Assembly (NCBI GenBank): GCA_046756445.1
Contig: JBHHWI010000022.1
Span: 1 to 31,374 of the forward strand
Source of the DNA: JACZWL01 sp046756445
Lineage (GTDB): Bacteria; Pseudomonadota; Gammaproteobacteria; Steroidobacterales; Woeseiaceae
DNA length: 31,374 bases
Direction of reading: 5' to 3'
Shown here piece by piece: positions 23,598-31,374 of this stretch. The position numbers and the translations under genes were made by a program. The notes beneath the pieces were generated by a model, which was given only the letters and a program-made list of their open reading frames with translations, did not search any database and had not been told where the DNA came from. Position 1 is the first letter of the stretch, and each line of letters starts with the position of its first letter.

Positions 23598-24188
23598 TTG
23601 GCAGGCAGCCCACGTCATTTGCGACACATCCCGAACGTCATTTCGTGTGCACGCATTATCGCGACACCGGTTCTCGTCTATCTCGCCTTCAGCGAGCGGG
23701 AGGACGCGTATACATGGCTATTGCTCGCGGCATTGGTCAGCGACATCGTCGACGGACTGATTGCCAGGAGTTTGTCGATCACTTCCCGGCTCGGCTCGCG
23801 GCTCGACACAATGGCCGACACACTGTTGTGGGTCGCGGCAGTTGCCGGCATCTGGAAATTTCATCCCGAGCTGGTTACGGACTACTGGATTCTGGTGGTA
23901 CTCGTGCTCCTCATGTGGGTCGCACACCACGCCGCAGAATTGTTGCGATACGGCAAGTTGGCCAGTTTTCACACCTATTCGATGCGGGCGAGCGCCTACG
24001 CACTCGGCATATTTCTCGTCAGCATGTTTCTATGGGGCATTCAGCCGTGGCTGCTGTATGTCGCTTCTTTCCTGAGCATCCTGGCCGGAATCGAGCAATT
24101 GTTCCTCGTTGTCCTGCTTCCTGAATGGACCCCCAACGTACGCGGACTTTACTGGGCGCTCAGGAAGCGCAAGGCCGACGCTGCGTGA
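23598..24188 (+). CDS. CDP-alcohol phosphatidyltransferase
   Basis: This 196-residue inner-membrane enzyme has the full family signature D49-x2-D52-G53-x2-A56-R57-x8-G66-x3-D70-x3-D74, whose aspartates bind metal and CDP. Four to five further hydrophobic helices follow. It joins a CDP-activated molecule (usually CDP-diacylglycerol) to an alcohol; the acceptor cannot be read from the sequence. No ATG lies before the signature, so I use TTG 23598, with an in-frame stop at 23541 limiting other choices and no strong Shine-Dalgarno. It overlaps the lipid kinase in GTGA. Confidence 0.85.
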   Translation: MAGSPRHLRHIPNVISCARIIATPVLVYLAFSEREDAYTWLLLAALVSDIVDGLIARSLSITSRLGSRLDTMADTLLWVAAVAGIWKFHPELVTDYWILVVLVLLMWVAHHAAELLRYGKLASFHTYSMRASAYALGIFLVSMFLWGIQPWLLYVASFLSILAGIEQLFLVVLLPEWTPNVRGLYWALRKRKADAA

Positions 24189-25051
24189 GCAAGTGGCTCG
24201 CAATTGCCAATCCACGCTCTGGCCAGTTCCAGTCGTCCGGGTTCGAGGCGGAATGGATGCCCAGGCTGCGCGAGTTCGCCGAGGACGTAATCTGTACTGA
24301 CGAGGCCGGCGCCGCCACGAGAATCGCCGCTGACGCGAACGACGTCGACGGCATCGTCGTCGTTGGCGGCGACGGAACCATCTTCGAAGTCATCGCGGGC
24401 ATGGACCGCGAACGCCAGAAGCTCGGACTGATTCCGACAGGCAGGGGAAACTGTCTGGCACGGGATCTCGGTATCAGAACCGTCGATGACGGATTTCGCG
24501 CCCTGAGCGGCGGCTTATGCGAGCGCATCGATCTCATGCAGGCATTGGTCGGATTTTCCGACGGCAGACAGCAATCCTGCCTCGCGGCAAGCACGATTGC
24601 CCTCGGATACGTGGTCGACGTTGTGGAGCGCGCTGACAGAATGCCCGCCGCCCGCTCATACGGATACGCACTTGCGACGATCGTCACACGTCCGAAACGA
24701 TTTTCCTGCCTGCTCGATGCGAAGCAGCATTCATGCACCGGTATTGTCATCAACAACACCGTACATCTGGCCAACTTCCCGGCACTTTTCGACGCGAGCA
24801 TCGGGGATGGCTTGCTGGATGTGATGAAGCTCGACGCCGGCTGGCCGCGTCAGCTGTTGCATAACCTGTCCGTCTCATCCGGGAGGAATGTTTATGACCC
24901 GAGTGAGCAGTGCCAGTCGGCGAGCATCAGGCTTTCGTTGCAGTCGCCCAGAACGCTGATGATCGACGGGCAGTTGTTCGCGGACGTTGCGGATCTTTCG
25001 GTCTGTTGCGTTCCCGCTGCGCTTTCCTGCCAGCATGACGGTCAGACATGA
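24185..25051 (+). CDS. Diacylglycerol-kinase-family lipid kinase
   Basis: The 288-residue protein belongs to the soluble DAGK/YegS-like family, which phosphorylates diacylglycerol or related lipids with ATP. Motifs include an N-terminal NPRSG (9-13), the nucleotide-binding GGDGT (61-65) and IGDGLLDVMKLD near 204-215. The usual PxGTGN loop reads PTGRGN (84-89), with arginine in place of threonine. The GTG start is set by a 4-base GTGA overlap with the previous stop, and its own stop overlaps cdsA in ATGA. It probably makes phosphatidic acid, or a variant, for the following enzyme. Confidence 0.85.
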   Translation: MSKWLAIANPRSGQFQSSGFEAEWMPRLREFAEDVICTDEAGAATRIAADANDVDGIVVVGGDGTIFEVIAGMDRERQKLGLIPTGRGNCLARDLGIRTVDDGFRALSGGLCERIDLMQALVGFSDGRQQSCLAASTIALGYVVDVVERADRMPAARSYGYALATIVTRPKRFSCLLDAKQHSCTGIVINNTVHLANFPALFDASIGDGLLDVMKLDAGWPRQLLHNLSVSSGRNVYDPSEQCQSASIRLSLQSPRTLMIDGQLFADVADLSVCCVPAALSCQHDGQT

Positions 25052-25782
25052 TCGAAGAGATCTTTGTCACGATACTGATCGGGTTTGCAGTCGGCGCGTC
25101 GTTGATGGCGCTCGGGAACCGCGGAGTGCCGGTGCAGGTTGCCAGCGAGCGCTGGATCAAACTCGTCGTTTATTTCCTGGTCGTGGTGACGGCACTGGCA
25201 TGCGCCGCGGGTGGACATTTCAGCATGTTCGTGTTTGTCACATTGATTGTCACGCTCAGTGCAATCGAACTGCACGGAGTGTCCCCGTCAATTCGACTCG
25301 GAACCGGCGGACAAAGGACTGTCATCTGGGTGGTTTTTGCCGCCGTCTCGGCCACGGCAATCGCTTTGACGCCGATACTGTCCCCGGCCCGCTGGGTGTA
25401 TCTCTATCTGCTGGTCGCCGTGTTTGACGGCTTCAGCCAGGTGGTCGGGCAGCTCATAGGGCGTCGCAAACTGGCACCGCGGATCAGCCCGACAAAGACC
25501 GTCGAGGGCGCGATCGGCGGTTTGTCCGCCACCGTCGTCGTGGGGCTGTGGTTCCGCGCACTCCACGGGCCGGATCTGCGCGTCGCCCTGCTGCTCGCGG
25601 TCGCCATCGCGCTGGCCGGACTTTGCGGCGATCTGGCGGCGTCGTGGGTCAAACGGCGGGCGGGCATCAAGGACTTTGGCGCAATCCTCCCCGGCCAGGG
25701 CGGCGTTCTCGACCGCTTCGACAGCTTTCTGGCCGCGAGCGCGATCATCGGACCGCTGATCTACTTTGCCGGCGCCGCATAA
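25048..25782 (+). CDS. Phosphatidate cytidylyltransferase (CdsA-like)
   Basis: This 244-residue membrane enzyme would convert phosphatidic acid and CTP to CDP-diacylglycerol. The C-terminal CdsA signature is clear: S199-x2-KR, K208-D209, PGQGG (215-219) and LDRFDS (221-226). The usual PxHGG histidine is glutamine here. The SPTKTVEG motif (147-154) is also present. It is shorter than E. coli CdsA (285), lacking some N-terminal helices. It is the third gene of a run joined by 4-base overlaps. With the kinase and the phosphatidyltransferase it forms a complete route to a phospholipid. Confidence 0.88.
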   Translation: MIEEIFVTILIGFAVGASLMALGNRGVPVQVASERWIKLVVYFLVVVTALACAAGGHFSMFVFVTLIVTLSAIELHGVSPSIRLGTGGQRTVIWVVFAAVSATAIALTPILSPARWVYLYLLVAVFDGFSQVVGQLIGRRKLAPRISPTKTVEGAIGGLSATVVVGLWFRALHGPDLRVALLLAVAIALAGLCGDLAASWVKRRAGIKDFGAILPGQGGVLDRFDSFLAASAIIGPLIYFAGAA

Positions 25783-25810
25783 GAAGGGCCGCTTGCGGGG
25801 CGCCGGTTTG

Positions 25811-25907
25811 TTTACAATTAGCTTTTTTCTGTCTTGACAATATGTTGACAATTGGCCGACCGGCCTTATAATGTCTTGACAATTGACTTTTTTCGGAATT
25901 GACAATT
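25811..25907 (+). promoter_or_regulatory. Array of five TTGACAATT-type direct repeats around a near-consensus promoter
   Basis: Copies begin at 25811 (TTTACAATT), 25834 (TTGACAATA), 25845, 25876 and 25899 (the last three exact), spaced 23, 11, 31 and 23 bases apart. TTGACA at 25845-25850 and TATAAT at 25867-25872, separated by 16 bases, make an almost perfect sigma-70 promoter, with transcription expected near 25879. Copies thus lie upstream of, within and just after the promoter. The next gene encodes a winged-helix protein, a likely candidate to bind them and control itself. Confidence 0.8.
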
Positions 25908-25933
25908 AGTTGCCGATCGGCCCCGCCGGATCC

Positions 25934-26953
25934 ATGAGCACGAAAGACAGAATCGCGAGGTTCATCGAGCAGCGAGGCTCCGCCAGCAGCGCAGAGCTCG
26001 GCAAATACCTGGGTATATCCCGCCAGGCCGTCAACGCACACCTGCGCGCCTTGCTTGACGCCGGCACTGTCGTCAAGACGGGCTCGACCCGCAATGCGCG
26101 CTACCACACGCCATCGCAGGCGCCCGCAACGGCAAGCTTTTCCCGGGAGTACGGTCTTGCGGGACTCGACGAAAGCCGCGTCTTTGCGCGGATTGCAACA
26201 ACCCTGAGCCTTCGACGAGTCCTGCGTGCCAATGTCGAGTCGATCGTGCATTACGCGTTTACGGAGATCCTGAATAACGCGATCGATCACTCGCAAGCCG
26301 ACAAGTGCCGGGTCAGGCTAACACTCGGTGCCGGAAAGCTATTATTCGAGATCCGGGAAACCGGGATCGGTATATTTCGCTCGATCAGGGACAAGCTGGA
26401 CCTGGAGGATGAGCAGGAGGCGATGATCGAACTCATCAAGGGAAAAATGACAACCATGCCGCAGGCACACACAGGGGAAGGAATATTTTTCACGTCGAAA
26501 GTCGCCGATCGGCTTTCGATACGATCACACAAGACGCAGATCGAATGGGACCGCGAGCATGATGACGTGTTCGTCTCCACACCGCACTTTCGAAAGGGCA
26601 CGACAGTTGATTTCGAGATCCGGCGTGACTCCCGAACCAGACTGGAAGACATATTCAGCGAATACGCACCCGAGGAATACGACTATGAATTCCAAAAGAC
26701 GCGGGTTCACGTCAAACTGCTGGAAACGGTATATATTTCCCGGTCGGAGGCGAAACGTCTGACGCACAACCTGAACAGGTTTTTGAACGTTGAACTCGAT
26801 TTTCGGGATGTCGATAGGATCGGGCAGGGATTCGCCGATGAAGTATTTCGCGTCTTCGCCGCAGACAATCCCGACACAAAGGTTGTGTCCATAAACGCGA
26901 GCCGCAATGTCGCCGCGATGATCCGCCATGCCGGTGGAGCGGTGCTTCAGTGA
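25934..26953 (+). CDS. wHTH - HATPase - STAS-like (DUF4325) regulator
   Basis: The 339-residue protein has three parts. Residues ~1-58 are a winged helix-turn-helix (ELGKYLGISRQAVNAHLRALLDAGTV). Residues ~95-230 are a GHKL/histidine-kinase-type ATPase domain with N-box E111-x3-N-x2-D118, ETGIG (142-146) in place of the usual DxGxG, and HTGEGIFF near 179-186. Residues ~255-339 are a STAS-like DUF4325 domain. No phospho-accepting histidine domain is visible, so it may act like an anti-sigma-type switch kinase or simply an ATP-dependent DNA-binding switch. I use ATG 25934 rather than TTG 25910 because the recognisable wHTH starts there. It overlaps the next gene in GTGA. Confidence 0.82.
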   Translation: MSTKDRIARFIEQRGSASSAELGKYLGISRQAVNAHLRALLDAGTVVKTGSTRNARYHTPSQAPATASFSREYGLAGLDESRVFARIATTLSLRRVLRANVESIVHYAFTEILNNAIDHSQADKCRVRLTLGAGKLLFEIRETGIGIFRSIRDKLDLEDEQEAMIELIKGKMTTMPQAHTGEGIFFTSKVADRLSIRSHKTQIEWDREHDDVFVSTPHFRKGTTVDFEIRRDSRTRLEDIFSEYAPEEYDYEFQKTRVHVKLLETVYISRSEAKRLTHNLNRFLNVELDFRDVDRIGQGFADEVFRVFAADNPDTKVVSINASRNVAAMIRHAGGAVLQ

Positions 26954-27966
26954 GCGGGAAGGATTACCTGCCGTCATTTTCCCATCCGGTGGACGCTATC
27001 GTCCTCGCCGGGACCGACCGTGATCCCAAGCGATCGGTCATGGGGAAGAACAAGGCATTCCTCGAGATCGACCGCCGTCCATTGATCCGGCATGTCGTCG
27101 AGGCCCTGCTCGGCGCGCACTCGGTATCGGGGATCTATGCCGTCGGACCGGTCGATGAGATGACGAAGGCCCTGGACGGTCTGCCGGACGATGTTCAGCT
27201 GGTGCCGCAGCAAGGCAACATGCTGGCCAACTGCTGGGCCGGCGTCCATGCCAGCCAGCGCCGCCGCGCTCCCGAAACCGAAGAGGCCTTGACGCTGCGG
27301 CCCTATTTGATTCTGTCCAGCGATCTGCCTCTGATCTCGCCGGTGTCGCTGGACGATTTCGTCGCCCGCTGCGCGGACGAGGATCGAGCCACGGGTCCGT
27401 ATGGCCTGATGGCAGGGGTGGTCGACGAGGCCGGCGTCGATCCGTTTTGCCCGGAAAGCGACAAACCGGGAATAGCGAGGCCGTTCGTGCAGCTCGAGTT
27501 TGCGCGCGTACGGCTTGCCAACATCTATGTCGCGAGACCGCAGCTGCTGGCGCACAGCGGTTTCCTTCAGACCGGCTTCGGTTATCGCAAAGCCGTTGAC
27601 TGGAAGAACGTGGTGGGACTGGCATTCAGCATTCTCAGTCAAAAAGGCGGCCTGACGGCCGCCTGGCTGACGATACGACTGCAGGCGACGCTTCTGGCGG
27701 CGCGCAAAGGGGGCCGCCTGTATGACTGGCTGCGCCGTGGCAATACACGCGAGCGAGTGGAACGATCGACCAGCACGGTGCTCGGTGGCCCGCTGCGCCT
27801 CATCGTCACGCCCTTCGGCGGCTTGAGCCTGGACGTCGATGACGAAGACGACTTCGAGGTGCTCGATGCGCGTTATGCGGACTGGATCGCGATTCATAAC
27901 GCAACCGCATCCCGATACCCGGTTGCACGAGCGCCTGATCAGCCTGTGCACGGCACCGGCAATTGA
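26950..27966 (+). CDS. MobA-like nucleotidyltransferase
   Basis: The 338-residue product has a GT-A type nucleotidyltransferase domain: AIVLAGTDRDPKRSVMGKNK (16-35) for the triphosphate, SSDLP (123-127) with metal-binding aspartate, and a late LSLDVDDEDDF near 302-312. Relatives include MobA and sugar-, inositol- or choline-phosphate cytidylyltransferases. The insertion of about 60 basic residues near 215-280 suggests membrane or partner contact. The GTG start is set by the overlap with the previous gene. Beside lipid genes, activation of a phospholipid head group is more likely than MGD synthesis, but the substrate is unproven. Confidence 0.75.
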   Translation: MSGKDYLPSFSHPVDAIVLAGTDRDPKRSVMGKNKAFLEIDRRPLIRHVVEALLGAHSVSGIYAVGPVDEMTKALDGLPDDVQLVPQQGNMLANCWAGVHASQRRRAPETEEALTLRPYLILSSDLPLISPVSLDDFVARCADEDRATGPYGLMAGVVDEAGVDPFCPESDKPGIARPFVQLEFARVRLANIYVARPQLLAHSGFLQTGFGYRKAVDWKNVVGLAFSILSQKGGLTAAWLTIRLQATLLAARKGGRLYDWLRRGNTRERVERSTSTVLGGPLRLIVTPFGGLSLDVDDEDDFEVLDARYADWIAIHNATASRYPVARAPDQPVHGTGN

Positions 27967-28032
27967 GCTAATGTAGGAACCACGGCCCACGAGAAAAAGT
28001 AACGACGGCCGCATCCTGTCGGGGAATTCACG

Positions 28033-31000
28033 ATGAAGCGTTTTGCGACGATCATGCCTGCGCTCCTGTTGTTGCCGCTGCTCGCGTTCGCGGCCGACGA
28101 AGAAGACGTAGCGCCCGGTTTCAATGAGAAGACGTTCGAAGGGCTGGCGATGCGCAGCATCGGGCCGGCCTTCATGTCGGGACGCATCGCGGATATCGCG
28201 ATTCACCCTGATAACAGGAGCCACTGGTACGTGGGCGTGGGAAGCGGCGGCGTCTGGAAGACCGTCAATGCCGGCACCACGTGGCAACCGGTATTCGATT
28301 CGGAAGGTTCGTATTCGATCGGTTGCGTGACAATCGATCCGAACCGGCCCGACACGGTCTGGGTCGGCACTGGCGAAAACGTCAGTGGCCGGCACGTCGG
28401 TTACGGCGACGGTGTATACAGGAGTCTCGATGCCGGCAAATCGTGGACCCGTATGGGCCTGGAGGACTCCGAGCACATCGGCATGATTCGGGTCGACCCC
28501 AGGGACTCCAGCGTGGTCTACGTCGCTGCCCAGGGGCCGTTGTGGTCGGGCGGTGGCGAGCGCGGCCTGTACAAGACGGTCGACGGAGGCGAGACATGGG
28601 AGAAGGTCCTCGGCGGCGGCGAATACACGGGCGTCAACGAGATACACCTGGACCCGGCCAACCCCGACGTCATGTATGCCGTCACCTGGCAGCGGTTCCG
28701 CAATGTCGCCGGTCTGATGGACGGCGGCCCGGAAACCGGCATTCACAAATCGATCGACGGCGGCTACACCTGGCGCGAGCTGACCGAGGGCCTGCCCGAG
28801 GAGAATATGGGCAAGACCGGTATCGCGATTTCGCCGATCAGACCGAACGTCGTCTACGCCGCGATCGAGCTCAAGCAACGCACAGGTGGCGTATTCCGCT
28901 CGGAAGACGGCGGCGAGACCTGGGAGAAACGCAGCGACTTCGTCGCCAGCGGCACCGGGCCGCACTACTACCAGGAGATCTTCGCCAGCCCGCACGAGTT
29001 CGATCTGCTGTACCACATGGACGTCTACCTGCACGTGTCCGATGACGGCGGCAAGACATTCGTCAAGACGGAGTATCAGGACAAGCACGTCGATCACCAT
29101 GCGATGGCGTTCGATCTCGAAGACCCCGACTATCTCCTCGTCGGCAACGACGGCGGGGTCTACGAAAGCCTCGACGGCGGCGAGAACTGGAGATTCGCCG
29201 CCAACCTGCCGGTTACGCAGTTCTACAAGGTATCGGTCGACTACGACGAGCCGTTCTACAACATCTACGGCGGCACCCAGGACAACAATACGCAGGGCGG
29301 GCCGTCGCGAACCCGAAACGTCCACGGCATATTGAATTCGGACTGGTTCGTCGCACTGGGCGGCGACGGTCACCAGCCCGCCGCCGACCCGAGCGATCCC
29401 GACATCGTCTACGCCCAGTGGCAGCAGGGCAACCTCACGCGCTTCGACCGGCGCACCGGCGAGTCGGTCTATATCAAGCCGCAGCCGGAACAAGGCGAAC
29501 CGACGGAGCGCTTCAACTGGGATGCGCCGATTCTGATCAGCCCGCACGACTCGTCGAGGCTCTACTTCGCCAGCCAGCGCGTCTGGCGCAGCGACGACCG
29601 GGGCGATTCCTGGCGGGCGATCAGCGGCGATCTGTCGCGCGGCATCGACCGGATCGCGCAGCCGATGATGGGCCGGGTCTGGAGCTTCGACGAGCCCTGG
29701 GACCTCTACGCGATGTCCAAGTACGGCACCATCACCTCGCTGTCGGAATCACCGATCGTCGATGGACTCCTCTATGCCGGTACCGATGACGGCCTCATTC
29801 ACGTCAGCGAGGACGGCGGGCGGAGCTGGCGCAGTGTTGACGATCTGCCCGGCGTGCCCGAGTTCTTTTTCGTCAACGACATCAAGGCCGATCTGTTTCA
29901 GGCGGATACCGTATACGTCGTGGTCGACGACCACAAGAGCGGCAACTTCAGTCCCTTTGTATTGAAGAGTTCGAACCGCGGGCGTTCCTGGCAGAGTATC
30001 ACGGGCGACCTGCCGGAGCGGCATATCGTGTGGCGCCTGGTCCAGGACCACGAAAATCAGGACCTGCTCTTCCTCGGCACCGAGTTCGGCGTGTTCTTCA
30101 GCGTCCGGGGCGGCAACCAGTGGGTCAAGCTGTCCGGGGGGGTTCCCAACATCCCGTTTCGCGATCTCGCCATCCAGAAGCGCGAGAACGACCTCGTGGG
30201 CGCGACTTTCGGTCGCGGATTCTATGTGCTCGACGACTACACGCCGCTGCGCCGGATCAGTACCGGAATGCTGGAGAGCCAGACGGTTCTCTTTCCGGTC
30301 CGCGATGCCCGCTGGTATGTGCCGAAGCGGCCACTCGGCTGCTCGAGTAACGGCTGCAAGGCGTCGCAGGGCGCAGCGCTATTTCAGGCGCCGAACCCGC
30401 CCTTCGGCGCCACGTTTACCTATTACCTGCCAGAGCAGATTTTCAGCCTGCAGGAGCGGCGGCGAGAACGTGAAAAACCGCTTGAAGAGACAGGCAAGGA
30501 CACGCCCTACCCCGGCTGGGACGCGCTTCAGGCCGAAGCACTGGAGGACGAGCCCGCGATGGTGCTGACGGTCACGGATTCGCGCGGCAATGTCGTGCGC
30601 CATATCGAAGGGCCGGTGACGGCGGGCTTTAACCGAGTTGCCTGGGACCTTCGGTACCCGGCGGTGGAACCCTGGGTGCCCGAGGAGCAGCGGGAACCAT
30701 CGCGCGAAGAACCCGCCGGGGTGCTGGTCGAACCGGGCACCTATACCGTGCAGCTGGCGCGACGCATCGACGGCAGGCTGGAGGATACGAACCAGTCTCA
30801 GACCTTCGACGTGACATCGATTCGCAATCCGACGCTGACGCGGGCAACGCAGGCACAGCGCGTCGCGTTTTCGCGTCGCGTCGACGAGCTGAGAAGGGCC
30901 GTCAGTGGTTCGGTATCGGCGATTGACGAACTCGTTGTCGCAATCGACGCGGTCAAGGAGGTCGTTACGCGCTCCACGGCCGATGCCAATCTCTACGACG

Positions 31001-31317
31001 AAGCGAATTCCATCTCGCAGCGCGCGAAGGTGCTCAGGGACCGACTGACGACGAACGAGGCGCGCGCCTACATGGGGGACCCGGGTCCCGTTGCGATAGA
31101 CCAGCGCCTGGACGTCGCGGGATTCGGGGCCTTGTCAACGGCCTACGGACCTACCGTAACGCAGTCACGCAGTCTCCAGATCGCCGATGAACAGTTCGCC
31201 GAAGTCGGCCGGGCCCTCGATCGATTGATCGATACGGAGTTTGGGGCGCTCAAAGAGAAACTGGATGCTGCCGGAGTGCCGTGGACGCCGGGCCGCGGCG
31301 TTCCGAATTCGGAATAA
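28033..31317 (+). CDS. Large secreted Asp-box (BNR) beta-propeller protein
   Basis: The 1094-residue protein has a signal peptide ending at AFA (residue 20). Ten S/T-x-D-x-G-x-T/S-W-type Asp-boxes can be read, from KTVNAGTTW (~76) to KSSNRGRSW (~640), marking sortilin/xyloglucanase-like seven-bladed propellers, probably two. A beta-domain (~800-930) and a helical C-terminal part (~940-1090), ending GVPWTPGR, follow, as in the widespread 'WD40/YVTN/BNR-like' family. These are often labelled glycosyl hydrolases, but Asp-boxes alone do not prove catalysis. ATG 28033 has GGGGA upstream. It stands alone, 66 bases after the nucleotidyltransferase. Confidence 0.88.
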   Translation: MKRFATIMPALLLLPLLAFAADEEDVAPGFNEKTFEGLAMRSIGPAFMSGRIADIAIHPDNRSHWYVGVGSGGVWKTVNAGTTWQPVFDSEGSYSIGCVTIDPNRPDTVWVGTGENVSGRHVGYGDGVYRSLDAGKSWTRMGLEDSEHIGMIRVDPRDSSVVYVAAQGPLWSGGGERGLYKTVDGGETWEKVLGGGEYTGVNEIHLDPANPDVMYAVTWQRFRNVAGLMDGGPETGIHKSIDGGYTWRELTEGLPEENMGKTGIAISPIRPNVVYAAIELKQRTGGVFRSEDGGETWEKRSDFVASGTGPHYYQEIFASPHEFDLLYHMDVYLHVSDDGGKTFVKTEYQDKHVDHHAMAFDLEDPDYLLVGNDGGVYESLDGGENWRFAANLPVTQFYKVSVDYDEPFYNIYGGTQDNNTQGGPSRTRNVHGILNSDWFVALGGDGHQPAADPSDPDIVYAQWQQGNLTRFDRRTGESVYIKPQPEQGEPTERFNWDAPILISPHDSSRLYFASQRVWRSDDRGDSWRAISGDLSRGIDRIAQPMMGRVWSFDEPWDLYAMSKYGTITSLSESPIVDGLLYAGTDDGLIHVSEDGGRSWRSVDDLPGVPEFFFVNDIKADLFQADTVYVVVDDHKSGNFSPFVLKSSNRGRSWQSITGDLPERHIVWRLVQDHENQDLLFLGTEFGVFFSVRGGNQWVKLSGGVPNIPFRDLAIQKRENDLVGATFGRGFYVLDDYTPLRRISTGMLESQTVLFPVRDARWYVPKRPLGCSSNGCKASQGAALFQAPNPPFGATFTYYLPEQIFSLQERRREREKPLEETGKDTPYPGWDALQAEALEDEPAMVLTVTDSRGNVVRHIEGPVTAGFNRVAWDLRYPAVEPWVPEEQREPSREEPAGVLVEPGTYTVQLARRIDGRLEDTNQSQTFDVTSIRNPTLTRATQAQRVAFSRRVDELRRAVSGSVSAIDELVVAIDAVKEVVTRSTADANLYDEANSISQRAKVLRDRLTTNEARAYMGDPGPVAIDQRLDVAGFGALSTAYGPTVTQSRSLQIADEQFAEVGRALDRLIDTEFGALKEKLDAAGVPWTPGRGVPNSE

Positions 31318-31319
31318 CA

Positions 31320-31341
31320 CTAGCCTGAACATTGCACGAGA
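31320..31341 (+). repeat. Right-end copy of the 22-base inverted repeat
   Basis: This begins CTAGCCTGAA two bases after the beta-propeller stop codon and matches the left copy (34-55, minus strand) at 21 of 22 positions. It continues outward into loosely similar sequence with a possible ATG at 31352. The window ends too soon to see whether a gene follows. Confidence 0.5.
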
Positions 31342-31374
31342 GTCCGGGATTATGGGCGCGAGATCGTTGTGGCT

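Noticed and set aside
26974..29547. An 857-codon open frame on the minus strand opposite the nucleotidyltransferase and beta-propeller genes
   Set aside because: It is antisense to two well-supported genes in GC-rich DNA, is rich in Arg, Val, Asp and His, and shows no domain or signal. Long chance frames are expected here.
1..31374. CRISPR array or rRNA genes
   Set aside because: No regularly spaced repeat-spacer pattern and no rRNA-like sequence was seen; the only regular repeats are the short operator-like arrays described.

Overview
The window looks like chromosomal DNA of a high-GC bacterium, most likely a proteobacterium and plausibly a gammaproteobacterium. This rests on the paired NarK transporters beside narGHJI, a CCA-encoding tRNA-Pro and the general gene content; the species is not recognisable. 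Base composition is uneven: three 60-base samples give 47% GC (5581-5640) and 50% (8041-8100) in the nitrate genes, against 70% (28561-28620) near the right end.

Region 1 (1-13872) is a respiratory nitrate reductase locus on the minus strand. In transcription order it holds a small 85-aa protein, a membrane-anchored cytochrome c, narG, narH, narJ, narI, a NarK-type transporter fused to a hemerythrin domain, a second NarK, and moaA for molybdenum cofactor synthesis. An upstream gene on the same strand encodes a PAS-OmpR/wHTH-BTAD (SARP-like) regulator with a cysteine cluster in its PAS domain. Between that regulator and the first operon gene lie two direct repeats with an 11-bp period, a few bases from a -10-like box. 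This is the geometry known for SARP operators, so the regulator probably controls the operon.

Region 2 (13873-17368) has a tRNA-Pro(CGG), an upstream fragment repeating part of that tRNA inside a hairpin, an RHH antitoxin/Doc-Fic toxin pair, and a secreted protein with two von Willebrand A domains. Region 3 (17369-19403) is a TetR-controlled unit: an NmrA-like oxidoreductase and a DUF1772 membrane protein diverge from tetR, with three copies of one 15-bp palindrome between them. Region 4 (19500-23376) has a lipoprotein with a likely glycosidase-type fold, an overlapping ECF sigma/putative anti-sigma/secreted helical protein trio, and glucokinase.

Region 5 (23598-27966) is the most suggestive candidate for an uncharacterised system. 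It runs CDP-alcohol phosphatidyltransferase, diacylglycerol-kinase-like lipid kinase and CdsA-like cytidylyltransferase, joined by 4-base stop/start overlaps. Next come five direct TTGACAATT-type repeats around a near-consensus promoter, then a wHTH-HATPase-STAS-like regulator overlapping a MobA-like nucleotidyltransferase. Together these could make and regulate a particular phospholipid. Region 6 (28033-31317) is one large secreted Asp-box (BNR) beta-propeller protein.

Both ends of the window carry inverted, nearly identical 22-base sequences reading outward. They look like ends of related mobile elements or other dispersed repeats.
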